Both the position numbers and the translations under genes were made by a program. Below, one piece after another: positions 28,843 to 36,780 of a stretch of 64,000 bases of DNA. The notes beneath the pieces are model-generated. The model ran no database searches. It had not been told where the DNA came from and was given only the letters and a program-made list of their open reading frames with translations. The stretch covers positions 1 through 64,000 of the forward strand of contig RZZW01000006.1 in assembly GCA_009929695.1 (NCBI GenBank), given 5' to 3'. This DNA comes from Clostridia bacterium. Lineage in GTDB: Bacteria > Bacillota > Clostridia > Oscillospirales > Ruminococcaceae. Positions within the stretch are counted from its first letter, which is position 1. Every line of letters begins with the position of its first letter.

Positions 28843-28871
28843 TTGACAAGGTGCTGCGTGAAATGTATAAT
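28843..28871 (+). promoter_or_regulatory. Consensus promoter of azlCD
   Basis: TTGACA (28843-28848), a 17-base spacer and TATAAT (28866-28871) match both hexamers exactly. The azlC ATG is 35 bases downstream. Confidence 0.85.
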
Positions 28872-28905
28872 ATCAATAGCTTAATTTGAATGGAGATACG
28901 CGTCC

Positions 28906-29610
28906 ATGCCCGCTAAACGGTTTATCACTCTTCGCTTTGCGCTTGCAAAAACGCTTCCAATTGCGCTGAGTTATTTTTTTATAAGCACTGCATATGGCAT
29001 AATTTTAGGTCAGGCCGGGTACAGCTTTGTGTGGGCGCTGTTTTCGAGTGCATTTGTGTACACGGGCGCGTTTCAATTTGTTCTCGCGACGTTTCTCACA
29101 GGCGGCGCGTCGCTGCTCACTGTTGGCTTGACGGCGCTTTTTATGAACAGCCGCCACATATTTTACGGGCTGTCGTTCATAAAACCATTCAAAAAAACCG
29201 GCAAGCTGTATCCGTACATGATACATACGCTCACCGATGAAACTTACTCGCTCTATTGCTCGCTTGATTATCCAAAGGAGGTCGACGAGACGCGCGCGAT
29301 GGTCTACATCGCCGTGCTCGCGCACGCTTACTGGATAGTCGGCTCTGTGTTTGGCGCTGTCGTTGGCAATGTGCTGCCGTTGACGCTTGAGGGCGTTGAT
29401 TTTTGCCTGACGGCGCTTTTTGTGACTATAGTTATTGACCAGTGGAAGGCCGCCAAAAGCCACGTCTCCGTGCTCGTCGGCTTTGGCTGCGGAATTTTAT
29501 GTCTGCTTTTGCTCGGTGCAAGCAGCTTCATTTTGCCTGCGCTCATTCTAACGTCGGCAATACTTATCATTTATAATGCCAAAAACACAAATAAGGAGGT
29601 GCAGTCATGA
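28906..29610 (+). CDS. azlC: AzlC-family branched-chain amino acid exporter, large subunit
   Basis: This 234-residue membrane protein has about seven helices and the AzlC signatures FVYTGAFQFVLATFLTGGAS and NSRHIFYGLSF near the middle, with HTLTDETYSL following. AzlC and AzlD form an exporter of branched-chain amino acids or their analogues. TGGAG precedes the ATG, and its end overlaps azlD by four bases. No Lrp-like regulator (AzlB) is present beside it; a perfect consensus promoter drives the pair. Confidence 0.92.
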   Translation: MPAKRFITLRFALAKTLPIALSYFFISTAYGIILGQAGYSFVWALFSSAFVYTGAFQFVLATFLTGGASLLTVGLTALFMNSRHIFYGLSFIKPFKKTGKLYPYMIHTLTDETYSLYCSLDYPKEVDETRAMVYIAVLAHAYWIVGSVFGAVVGNVLPLTLEGVDFCLTALFVTIVIDQWKAAKSHVSVLVGFGCGILCLLLLGASSFILPALILTSAILIIYNAKNTNKEVQS

Positions 29611-29939
29611 GACTTTCCACCTCCGAAGCGCTCGCTATGATATTATTGTCCGGCGGCATAACGTTTTGCCTTCGCGCGCTGCCGTTTGTCGTGTTTCAAA
29701 ACAAGAAAAAGCTGCCGCCGCTGCTTGAAAGCCTTGCAAATAATCTGCCGCCCGCAATAATGGCGGTGCTTGTTGTCTACTGCCTTAAAGCGCTGCCCTC
29801 GCTGCCACCCATAGAGTGGCTGCCCGCGCTTATTTCCGTAGGCGTTGTCACCGCAATTCATCTTTGGAAAAAGAACACGCTCATCAGCGTTTTCACAGGC
29901 ACATTGTGCTATATGCTGCTTTTGCAGGTGCCGTTATAG
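29607..29939 (+). CDS. azlD: AzlD-family transporter small subunit
   Basis: This 110-residue, four-helix protein is the usual partner of AzlC. It has the family opening (LLSGGITFCLRALPFVVF, then PPLLESLANNLPPAIMAVLVVYCLK). It starts inside the azlC stop (ATGA) with AAGGAGG upstream, indicating coupled expression. It is complete. Confidence 0.9.
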   Translation: MRLSTSEALAMILLSGGITFCLRALPFVVFQNKKKLPPLLESLANNLPPAIMAVLVVYCLKALPSLPPIEWLPALISVGVVTAIHLWKKNTLISVFTGTLCYMLLLQVPL

Positions 29940-29960
29940 TGCGCCAAGACCGTCAATTTC

Positions 29961-29985
29961 CGCACGAGCGAAGCTCGCCCCTGCA
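29961..29985. repeat. GTAGGG-family half element
   Basis: CGCACGAGCGAAGCTCGCCC followed by CTGCA is a diverged right half unit (CTGC where other copies have CTAC), between azlD and the convergent GGDEF gene. Confidence 0.6.
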
Positions 29986-30001
29986 ATTTACCTGGGCCTT
30001 A

Positions 30002-31512
30002 TCAATTCTTTTTTGCCTTTTTTGTTTTGTACATTGCCTCATCGGCCTTTTGCATAAGCTTTGTTGAGTCCTTAATATCAGAGAAAATGCACGTGCCGCA
30101 GGATATTCCTATGTCGTATTGGCGGCCGTCGATGTCGGCGGGCTTTGCAAACTCGGCGTTCACCATTTCAAGCTTGCGCCCAATGCTCACCTCGCCTGTA
30201 TACGGCATCAAAATCACAAATTCGTCCCCGCCGAGCCTCGACACATATTCGCCATCACCTATGCACGCCGAAAGCCTGTGCGTTGCGGCTTTCAGCAGCT
30301 CATCGCCGAATTTGTGCCGTTCGCGTGGTATTTTTGCTCAAATTCCGACAGTAAATCAAAGAAATGGCGGCGGTTTGGCAGATCTGTCAGCGGGTCAAAA
30401 TACGCGAGCTTTTGGTAGTCGTCGGCGAGTTTTTTGTATTTTTTGCGCTGAATATTAAGCTCGTTTTGTATCTTTTTTTGGCGCGAAACATCTTGGCACG
30501 ACACTATTGTGCACAAAAAGCTGCCGCGTTTGTCCTTTGCGGCGGACGCGGAAATAAGTACATCCTTAGGCTCGCCGCGCCTATATATTATTTTCGACTC
30601 GGCAAAAACAAGGCTGCTTGATGTGCACAGCGTGTCAATCTCAAGGTTTCCGTCAAGCAGGTTTGTAAAATCATCGCCGATAAGCTCCGATTTGTCGCAG
30701 CCTATCAGCATTCCGGCGGCATTGTTGCATTTTAAAATTTCCTTTTTCTCGTCGAGCACAAATATAGGGTTGTTGCTCGTCTGCAAAATAACGTCGGAGG
30801 AAATGACGTAATTAACATTAAAAATGTCATATCGGTATATTATTCCGTAATAGCCTATGCCGAAAATCGCGGTGGCGATGCTCGCCATTGCGGGCACGGC
30901 GGGCGTTGTCAGCGGAAAAATAACATCCGTTATAACACCCGTAAATATCGTCAGCGCGTCAAGCGTTATAAACCCGAAGGCAAGCTCCTTTTTCATTCGG
31001 TGCTCAACCGTTTTAGCCCAATTGCCAAGCAGATGAACCCCAAAACCGAAATAAACCGCAACATATATAAGAAATGCCCACAGCCAAAACGAGGTCACAG
31101 AGTTTTTATACGTCCAGCCCCAGCCGTTTGTTGACATCACAATGCTTTGCGCAAGCGAGGTCGTCTCGCCAAAAACGTTTTTGCAAACAAGAATAACAGC
31201 TGGAATAAAAAATAAAATCTTCTGCCAAAGCGCCATTTTTTTGCGAAAATCTGTCAGTGCAATAAAATAATATGCCGTAAAAGCCACAAATCCGCACCAA
31301 CCGATGGCCCCAAGCTTGTGCCAAAAAAACGCCTGCTGCGCTGTGTCCGCCGCAAAAAAGAACGAGTTGCAAAACGACCACCAACCGAGGCTCGCAAGCA
31401 CGGTGCAGCCAGTAACATTTAAAATGTTTTTGCGCTCGACGACCAAAATACACCCCGCCCCAATAAAAAACGAAGTGTAAATAATTATTGAAATAATCGA
31501 TAACGCGTTCAT
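30002..31512 (-). pseudogene. 7TM-PAS-GGDEF diguanylate cyclase with internal deletion
   Basis: The N-terminal half has seven membrane helices (about 1-230, like the 7TM region of some histidine kinases), a PAS domain (about 235-345; NPIFVLDEKKEILKCNNAA) and the start of a GGDEF domain (LAYFDPLTDLPNRRHFFDLL). After EFEQKYHANGT the frame ends. A second frame carries FGDELLKAATHRLSACIGDG, the intact signature SRLGGDEFVILMP and the rest of the domain. The normal stretch of roughly 20-30 residues between these parts (the first metal-binding strand) is missing, so this is a deletion with frameshift and should abolish cyclase activity. Confidence 0.8.
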
Positions 31513-31628
31513 CGCCGCTTCTCCTTCTTATAATGCCAAAAGGCACAGTTTAAATATCTCTAATTATACCACAAAAAAGCCCTAAATAAAATTGTTTTCT
31601 CAAAATGAAATGTGATAATTGTCGATAT

Positions 31629-31997
31629 TTACGCGCGTTTTGCGGCGTGGTTTTTTATTGCTTCAAACGATTTTTGGCTTATAACGTGCTCCATTTTGCA
31701 CGCGTCCTCGGTGGCTGTCTCCTCATCGACGCCAAGCGCTATCAAAAATTTGCTCAAAAGCTCGTGGCGCTCGTAAATTGTTGCGGCAACATCTTTGCCG
31801 TCATTTGTCAGCGAAAGATGACCGTCCGCGTCCATTATAACGTAGCCGCCGCTCTTCAAAAGCCCTATGGCGCGGCTCACGCTCGGCTTTGAAAACCCCA
31901 TTTTCTCCGCCACATCCAGTGAGCGCACAGCGCTGCTTGTTTGCGACAAAATAAATATAGTCTCAAGGTACATTTCGCCCGATTCCTGCAAATGCAC
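31629..31997 (-). CDS. DtxR/MntR-family metal-dependent regulator
   Basis: This 122-residue protein has the N-terminal winged helix (YLETIFILSQTSSAVRSLDV, then KMGFSKPSVSRAIGLLKSGG) and the dimerisation/metal-binding segment, including EDACKMEHVIS, with Cys, Glu and His as likely ligands. It lacks an SH3-like third domain, as MntR does. Family members repress iron or manganese genes when metal is bound. The start is GTG behind AAGGGTG. It is divergent from a DUF454 gene, with the inverted repeat GTTAG-N6-CTAAC between the two. Confidence 0.88.
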   Translation of the reverse strand: MHLQESGEMYLETIFILSQTSSAVRSLDVAEKMGFSKPSVSRAIGLLKSGGYVIMDADGHLSLTNDGKDVAATIYERHELLSKFLIALGVDEETATEDACKMEHVISQKSFEAIKNHAAKRA

Positions 31998-32081
31998 AGT
32001 GCCACACCCTTTTAATATATATTATATTTTATAATAGCACACCCAAAATGCGAAAGCAACAGCGCAAATATTGCACAAATA

Positions 32082-32097
32082 GTTAGCGAATGCTAAC
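32082..32097. promoter_or_regulatory. Operator-like GTTAG-N6-CTAAC, copy 1
   Basis: GTTAGCGAATGCTAAC is a perfect 6-bp-arm palindrome in the divergent gap between the DtxR/MntR-like gene and DUF454. The same GTTAG-N6-CTAAC spacing recurs at 32534-32549. It resembles the TTAG/CTAA-type boxes of DtxR-family repressors. Confidence 0.6.
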
Positions 32098-32133
32098 CTT
32101 AAATCTTTGGAAGCTTAAAGAAAAAGGTGACAT

Positions 32134-32508
32134 TTGAAAAAGACGTTTTACATAGTCCTCGGCTGCATAGGCGTAGCGCTCGGTGCGCTCGGCGCGGCGC
32201 TTCCGCTGCTTCCGGCGTTTCCGTTTTTGATGCTCGCGGCATATTTCTTTGCCAAAAGCAGCCAGCGCCTCAACGACTGGTTTGTAAACACGCGCCTTTA
32301 TAAAAGCAACCTCGAAAGCTTCGTGCGTGGCGACGGAATGACGCTGAAAGCAAAGCTGCGCATAGTCACGGTCGTCACGCTTACAATGAGCGTCGGCTTT
32401 ATAATGATGAGCCGCGTGCCTGTGGGCAGAATAATCCTAGCAATAGTGTGGGTGTGCCATTTGCTGTATTTCGCGTTTGGCATCAAAACCATCAAGACGC
32501 CCAAATGA
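32134..32508 (+). CDS. DUF454 (YbaN-like) inner membrane protein
   Basis: This 124-residue protein has the DUF454 opening (LGCIGVALGALGAALPLLPAFPFLMLAAYFFAKSS), the conserved RLNDWFVNTRLYK segment, and two C-terminal membrane helices. The function of the family is unknown, though its genes often lie near iron/haem or redox genes. The start is TTG at 32134 with AAAGGTGA upstream. The operator-like repeat before it suggests control by the divergent metal regulator. Confidence 0.85.
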   Translation: MKKTFYIVLGCIGVALGALGAALPLLPAFPFLMLAAYFFAKSSQRLNDWFVNTRLYKSNLESFVRGDGMTLKAKLRIVTVVTLTMSVGFIMMSRVPVGRIILAIVWVCHLLYFAFGIKTIKTPK

Positions 32509-32533
32509 GAGGCGTCTTTTAAAAAGTCAGTTA

Positions 32534-32549
32534 GTTAGTTTTAACTAAC
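32534..32549. promoter_or_regulatory. Operator-like GTTAG-N6-CTAAC, copy 2
   Basis: GTTAGTTTTAACTAAC lies within a larger 10-2-10 palindrome (32531-32552) just before the flavodoxin gene and next to TATATA. It is the second occurrence of the motif at 32082-32097. Confidence 0.6.
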
Positions 32550-32581
32550 TAATATATAAAAACATAAAAGGAGTTTTATTT

Positions 32582-33004
32582 ATGAGCAAAATTGCAGTAG
32601 TATACTGGAGCGGCACGGGCAACACGGAGACAATGGCAACGGCTATCGCAGACGGCGCAAGGGAAAAGGGCGCGGAGGTTTCGCTTTTAACAGCGGCAGA
32701 GTTTAGCGCGGATATGCTCGCGCAATTTGACGCTGTCGCGTTTGGTTGCCCCGCAATGGGAAGTGAAGTGCTTGAAGAGAGCGAGTTTGAGCCGATGTTC
32801 ACAGCCTGCCTGCCGAAGCTCGGCGGCAAAAAGATAGCGCTTTTTGGCTCCTACGGCTGGGGCGACGGAGAGTGGATGCGCACATGGAAGGCCGATTGCA
32901 CCGCAAACGGAGCAATTTTGGCCGCCGAAAGCTTCATCTGCAACGAAGCCCCCGACGACGACTCAATAAACGCCTGCAAAGCCCTCGGAGCAGCGCTTGT
33001 TTAA
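32582..33004 (+). CDS. Flavodoxin
   Basis: This 140-residue FMN protein has the phosphate-binding loop YWSGTGNTETMA at residues 8-19, the 50s loop CPAMGSEVLEESEFEPM and the 90s loop SYGWGDGEWM that stacks on the flavin. Flavodoxins replace ferredoxin as low-potential electron carriers when iron is scarce, which fits its position beside a metal-responsive regulator and behind an operator-like palindrome. AAAGGAG precedes the ATG. It is a complete short-chain clostridial type. Confidence 0.93.
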   Translation: MSKIAVVYWSGTGNTETMATAIADGAREKGAEVSLLTAAEFSADMLAQFDAVAFGCPAMGSEVLEESEFEPMFTACLPKLGGKKIALFGSYGWGDGEWMRTWKADCTANGAILAAESFICNEAPDDDSINACKALGAALV

Positions 33005-33039
33005 ACTTTTTATTCAAATAATGTCATAATGTGTCATTT

Positions 33040-33113
33040 GTAGGGCAAGGGCTCTGCTCTTGCCGCTGCAACCGCCAAAGGTAAGTTACGGCAAGAGCAG
33101 AGCCTTGCCCTAC
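33040..33113. repeat. GTAGGG-family element, GGGCTCTGCTCTTGCC core
   Basis: This is a full element with matching halves, except that the right arm has lost one C (AGAGCCTTGCCC). It lies in the 536-base gap after flavodoxin. Confidence 0.8.
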
Positions 33114-33178
33114 AGGTAGCATTTTATGAAAATTACAACGCAAAAGCTCAGGCCACTCTAAATGTCAACGGGCTGACG

Positions 33179-33261
33179 TGTCATTCTGAGGAGCGAAGCG
33201 ACGAAGAATCTTAAACCCTGTGGCAATGCGCAAAAGATTCTTCGCTTCGCTCAGAATGACA
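33179..33261. repeat. Long inverted repeat, TCATTCTGAG family
   Basis: Nearly identical to 4-86: TGTCATTCTGAGGAGCGAAG on the left and its complement on the right. Only the central loop differs between the two copies. Confidence 0.85.
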
Positions 33262-33293
33262 ACGGGGGAGGAAATTAATTTAATAACATTAAC

Positions 33294-33334
33294 AAAAGCT
33301 CTGCTATCGCTATTTGCGGGCACAGAGCTTTTTT
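33294..33334 (+). terminator. Rho-independent terminator-like hairpin
   Basis: AAAAGCTCTG and CAGAGCTTTTTT form the stem, with a loop of about 19 bases and a T-run. It marks the boundary before the sugar ABC cluster. Confidence 0.6.
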
Positions 33335-33467
33335 ATAATTTTGATTGGTGAATATAAACAAAAACTTTAATAAAAATATGACGCTGACATAATTTAGTGC
33401 ACAAAAAGGTCGGTTTTGTCTAAATCGAAATAGGTTTAAACACTCACACGCAGCGCTAAATATACGC

Positions 33468-33473
33468 TATAAT
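33468..33473 (+). promoter_or_regulatory. -10 box of the galacturonide cluster
   Basis: TATAAT lies 68 bases before the binding-protein gene. The expected -35 position (33445-33450) reads CACACG, so an activator is probably required; the YesN-type regulator of the cluster is the obvious candidate. Confidence 0.5.
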
Positions 33474-33540
33474 AAGCTTGTGAAATGAAGCGGGGGACGT
33501 TAAACCGCTTCAAAAACAATTAAAAAGGAGTGTACTAAAA

Positions 33541-34893
33541 ATGAAAAAAGTCATTTCAAAAATCTTGGCTGTAGCTCTTGCAGCAATGATGGCAGTCAGC
33601 ATGACAGCCTGCGGTGGGGGCTCAAGCACAGCGGCTTCAACAGCGGGCAGCACCGCTGCAACATCTGCGGCAGGCGGCTCGGCGGCTCTCACCTTTGCAT
33701 GGTGGGGCAATCAGGTTCGCAACGAGCGCACACAGGCGGCGCTTGACCTTTACACAGAGCAAAACCCCGGCATCACCTTCGACGGTCAGTTCTCTGAATG
33801 GGCGGACTACTGGACAAAGCTAGCCACCGCCTCGGCAGCGCACAATCTGCCCGATTTAGTTCAAATGGACTACAAATATCTTGCACAGTATGTTGAAAAC
33901 GGTCTTTTGCTAGACCTCCAACCGTATGTGGACAACGGCACACTCGACGTGAGCGGAATTTCGGAGTCAATTCTCGATTCCGGCAGAATCGGCGACGGCC
34001 TTTATGCCATATGCATCGGCGTAAACGCGCCCGCAATGCTCTACAATAAAACACTCCTCGACGAATACGGAATTAAAGTCAAAGACAACATGACAATGGA
34101 CGAATTTATCGCTTTGAGCAAAGAGGTATATGAAAAGACGGGCTATAAAACAGACGCAGGCTACGGCGGAGGCGAAAACTTTATAGATTACACTATCCGC
34201 AGCCAAGGTCAAGAGCTTTGTAATAATGACGGCACGGCGTTCGGCGTTTCTTCAGCGGAAGATTTTGAGCCTTACTTTGCAATCTATGAAAACGGCATTA
34301 AAGAGGGTTGGATGCTCGGCTCTGAAATTTATGCAGAGCGCACAGTTGGCACTGTCGAGCAAAGCCCGCTTGTCTATGGTTCGTCACCCGACACAATGTC
34401 ATGGTGCTATTTTGCCTATTCAAACCAGTTAAGCGCATATCAGGCAGCGGCCGACGCGTCAAATATCACGATTGGCCTCAGCACATGGCCCGCGCAAAAT
34501 CCGCAGCTTGCCGACTACTTAAAGCCGGGCCAGTTTATCAGCGCAACAGTTGACAGCAAAAACCCCGACGAGGCTGTAAAGCTCATCGACTGGTGGACAA
34601 ATTCACTCGAGTGCAATCAGGTCTTGCTCGCAGAGCGCGGCATCCCCGCATCCGCTACTGTAGCCGAAGAGCTCAACCCGCAGCTTGACGAGATGACACA
34701 AAAAGCCTCTGACTTTGTGAACAACGTAGTTGCCAAAAACTGCTCTACAATCAGCCCCGCAGCACCGGAATCAAGCACACCGCTGCTCGACATGTACGAT
34801 CAGCTTCAAGAGGCTGTCTGCTACGGTCAGCTAAGTGCCAAAGATGCCGCCGCACAGCTGTTTGAGCAAGGCAATGCCGTTCTTGCAGGCTAA
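33541..34893 (+). CDS. Sugar ABC transporter substrate-binding lipoprotein
   Basis: This family-1 (CUT1) extracellular solute-binding protein has 450 residues. The lipoprotein signal ends in SMTAC with C24 as the lipidated cysteine, followed by a Ser/Ala-rich linker and the binding fold (LTFAWWGNQVRNERTQAALD, then GAAV-like hinge regions such as KLATASAAHNLPDLVQMD). It is the first gene of the cluster and is related in context to the Bacillus LplA/YtcQ proteins for pectic oligosaccharides. The gene start follows AAAAAGGAG. Confidence 0.92.
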   Translation: MKKVISKILAVALAAMMAVSMTACGGGSSTAASTAGSTAATSAAGGSAALTFAWWGNQVRNERTQAALDLYTEQNPGITFDGQFSEWADYWTKLATASAAHNLPDLVQMDYKYLAQYVENGLLLDLQPYVDNGTLDVSGISESILDSGRIGDGLYAICIGVNAPAMLYNKTLLDEYGIKVKDNMTMDEFIALSKEVYEKTGYKTDAGYGGGENFIDYTIRSQGQELCNNDGTAFGVSSAEDFEPYFAIYENGIKEGWMLGSEIYAERTVGTVEQSPLVYGSSPDTMSWCYFAYSNQLSAYQAAADASNITIGLSTWPAQNPQLADYLKPGQFISATVDSKNPDEAVKLIDWWTNSLECNQVLLAERGIPASATVAEELNPQLDEMTQKASDFVNNVVAKNCSTISPAAPESSTPLLDMYDQLQEAVCYGQLSAKDAAAQLFEQGNAVLAG

Positions 34894-34908
34894 AAATTCA
34901 AAATAAAT

Positions 34909-34961
34909 GTAGGGGACGGCGTCCTCGGTCGTTTTCGGGACGTCCGTAGACCGTCCCCTAC
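34909..34961. repeat. GTAGGG-family element, compact
   Basis: GTAGGGGACGGCGTCCTCGG faces GACCGTCCCCTAC in a 53-bp unit, shorter than other full copies. It sits inside the ABC operon between the binding protein and first permease, so it may attenuate downstream expression or protect the upstream mRNA. Confidence 0.7.
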
Positions 34962-34987
34962 TTTATATTTAATAAGGAGCTTTGACT

Positions 34988-35911
34988 ATGGATAAAGTAA
35001 AAACCGCAAAGAGAAAGCAGACCATAGGACAGTTTTTAAACCGCGAATCCGTTGCGGGCATCGTGTGCACCTCGCCGTTCATCATCGGCTTTCTTGTGTT
35101 CATGATAGTACCAATGGCGCTGTCGCTTTATTATTCTCTTTGCAATTACAACATTCTCTCGCCCCCCACATGGACGGGGCTTACAAACTACATAAAGGCG
35201 TTCACAGGCGACGCTCGCTTTTATAAAACGCTCGGCGTTACGTTTTTCTACGCTATAATCAGCGTGCCGCTGCGCCTTGTGTTCGCGCTTTTCGTCGCTA
35301 TGCTGCTCGTTCGCAAAAGCCGCATGAGCGCGTTTTACAGAGCAGTTTACTATCTTCCGTCAATCATCGGCGGCAGCGTCGCTGTTTCTATTTTGTGGAA
35401 GCGCATGTTCGCGATGGACGGCGTTTTCAACAGCATTTTAAAAGTAATTGGCATTGATACAAACTTCGCGTGGCTCGGCAACACAAGCACCGCGATATGG
35501 ACGCTTATCATTTTGTCAGTATGGCAGTTCGGCTCGTCTATGCTGATATTTTTAGCGTCAATAAAGCAAATCCCCGGCAGCCTTTATGAAGCAGCCGAGG
35601 TCGACGGCGCAAAAAAACCAACGCAGTTTTGGCGCATTACACTGCCGCTGCTCACGCCGACGATATTCTTCAACCTTGTTATGCAGATGATAAACGGCTT
35701 TCTTGCATTCACACAGTGCTACATAATCACACAGGGCAAACCTATGGACTCAACGCTCTTCTACACAGTGTACATGTATCAGCAGTCGTTTGAATATTAC
35801 AACACAGGCTACGGCGCGGCGCTTGCGTGGATAATGCTAGCGATAGTCGGCCTTGTGACAGCAGTTCTTTTCGCCACCAAAAAATTCTGGGTCTATGACG
35901 GAGGTTTATGA
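34988..35911 (+). CDS. CUT1 sugar ABC transporter permease 1 (LplB-like)
   Basis: This 307-residue permease has six membrane helices and the EAA loop LYEAAEVDGAKKPTQFWRIT around residues 197-216, where the ATPase docks. The ATG at 34988 is correctly spaced from AAGGAG; an in-frame TTG six bases earlier is not. It pairs with the permease at 35914. No ATP-binding gene is present, as is common for CUT1 systems that share one MsmK-type ATPase. Confidence 0.92.
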   Translation: MDKVKTAKRKQTIGQFLNRESVAGIVCTSPFIIGFLVFMIVPMALSLYYSLCNYNILSPPTWTGLTNYIKAFTGDARFYKTLGVTFFYAIISVPLRLVFALFVAMLLVRKSRMSAFYRAVYYLPSIIGGSVAVSILWKRMFAMDGVFNSILKVIGIDTNFAWLGNTSTAIWTLIILSVWQFGSSMLIFLASIKQIPGSLYEAAEVDGAKKPTQFWRITLPLLTPTIFFNLVMQMINGFLAFTQCYIITQGKPMDSTLFYTVYMYQQSFEYYNTGYGAALAWIMLAIVGLVTAVLFATKKFWVYDGGL

Positions 35912-35913
35912 TT

Positions 35914-36759
35914 ATGAAAGCAAAAAACAGAATGCACAACATCATATACCACGTTCTCGTGTTCCTGTTCGGCTTAGTGATGATATATCCGCTTTTGTGG
36001 ATGATTTTCAGCTCATTTAAGCCAACAAACACCATCTTCGCCACAGCCGCGACGCTTCTGCCCGAAAATTGGACGGCGGCGAACTACGCCACAGGGTGGA
36101 AGGGCTTCGCAAACGTCCCATTCGGACGCTTTTTCGCAAACTCGCTGTTTATATCAACAATCGCGACAATCGGCACTGTTTTCTCGTCTGTGCTAGTGGC
36201 ATACGGCTTTTCTCGATGCAAATTCCCCGGCAAAAAGCTGCTTTTCTCGGCTATGCTCATCACGATGATGCTGCCCGCACAGGTGCTTATGATTCCGCAG
36301 TATTTGTGGTATAATCAGCTTGGCTGGGTCGGCTCGTATCTGCCGCTCATAGTGCCGTATTTCTTCGCGATACAGGGCTTCTTTGTCTATCTCATGAACA
36401 ACTTTATCGACGGCATCCCGCGCGATTTAGACGAGGCGGCGCGCATCGACGGCTGTTCATTTTACGGCATTTTCGCGCGCGTCATTTTGCCGCTAGTAGT
36501 CCCCGCAATGATAACAGCCACAATATTCTCGTTCATATGGCGTTGGGACGACTTTTTGGGTGCACTTCTCTATGTCAAAAACTCGGCGCAATATCCCGCC
36601 TGCCTTGCCCTAAAGCTGTTCTGCGACCCAGGCTCGTCGTCAGATTACGGCGCAATGTTCGCAATGGCAACTCTTTCTATATTACCGGTTGTAATTATAT
36701 TTATCAGTTTGCAAAAGTATTTGGTGGACGGCATTGCCACATCGGGCTTAAAAGGTTAA
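35914..36759 (+). CDS. CUT1 sugar ABC transporter permease 2 (LplC-like)
   Basis: The second permease has 281 residues and six helices, and starts KAKNRMHNIIYHVLVFLFGLV. The EAA loop is PRDLDEAARIDGCSFYGIFA. The ATG at 35914 is nine bases after GGAGG; the ATG at 35908 overlaps the upstream stop but is only three bases from the ribosome site. Coupling to the first permease is therefore tight. The C-terminal LVDGIATSGLKG is standard for this subfamily. Confidence 0.92.
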   Translation: MKAKNRMHNIIYHVLVFLFGLVMIYPLLWMIFSSFKPTNTIFATAATLLPENWTAANYATGWKGFANVPFGRFFANSLFISTIATIGTVFSSVLVAYGFSRCKFPGKKLLFSAMLITMMLPAQVLMIPQYLWYNQLGWVGSYLPLIVPYFFAIQGFFVYLMNNFIDGIPRDLDEAARIDGCSFYGIFARVILPLVVPAMITATIFSFIWRWDDFLGALLYVKNSAQYPACLALKLFCDPGSSSDYGAMFAMATLSILPVVIIFISLQKYLVDGIATSGLKG

Positions 36760-36780
36760 AATATATTAAGGAGAAATTTT

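Noticed and set aside
28736-28905. T-box or other riboswitch before azlC
   Set aside because: A perfect promoter sits 35 bases before the ATG, leaving no room for a structured leader, and no T-box sequence is visible.
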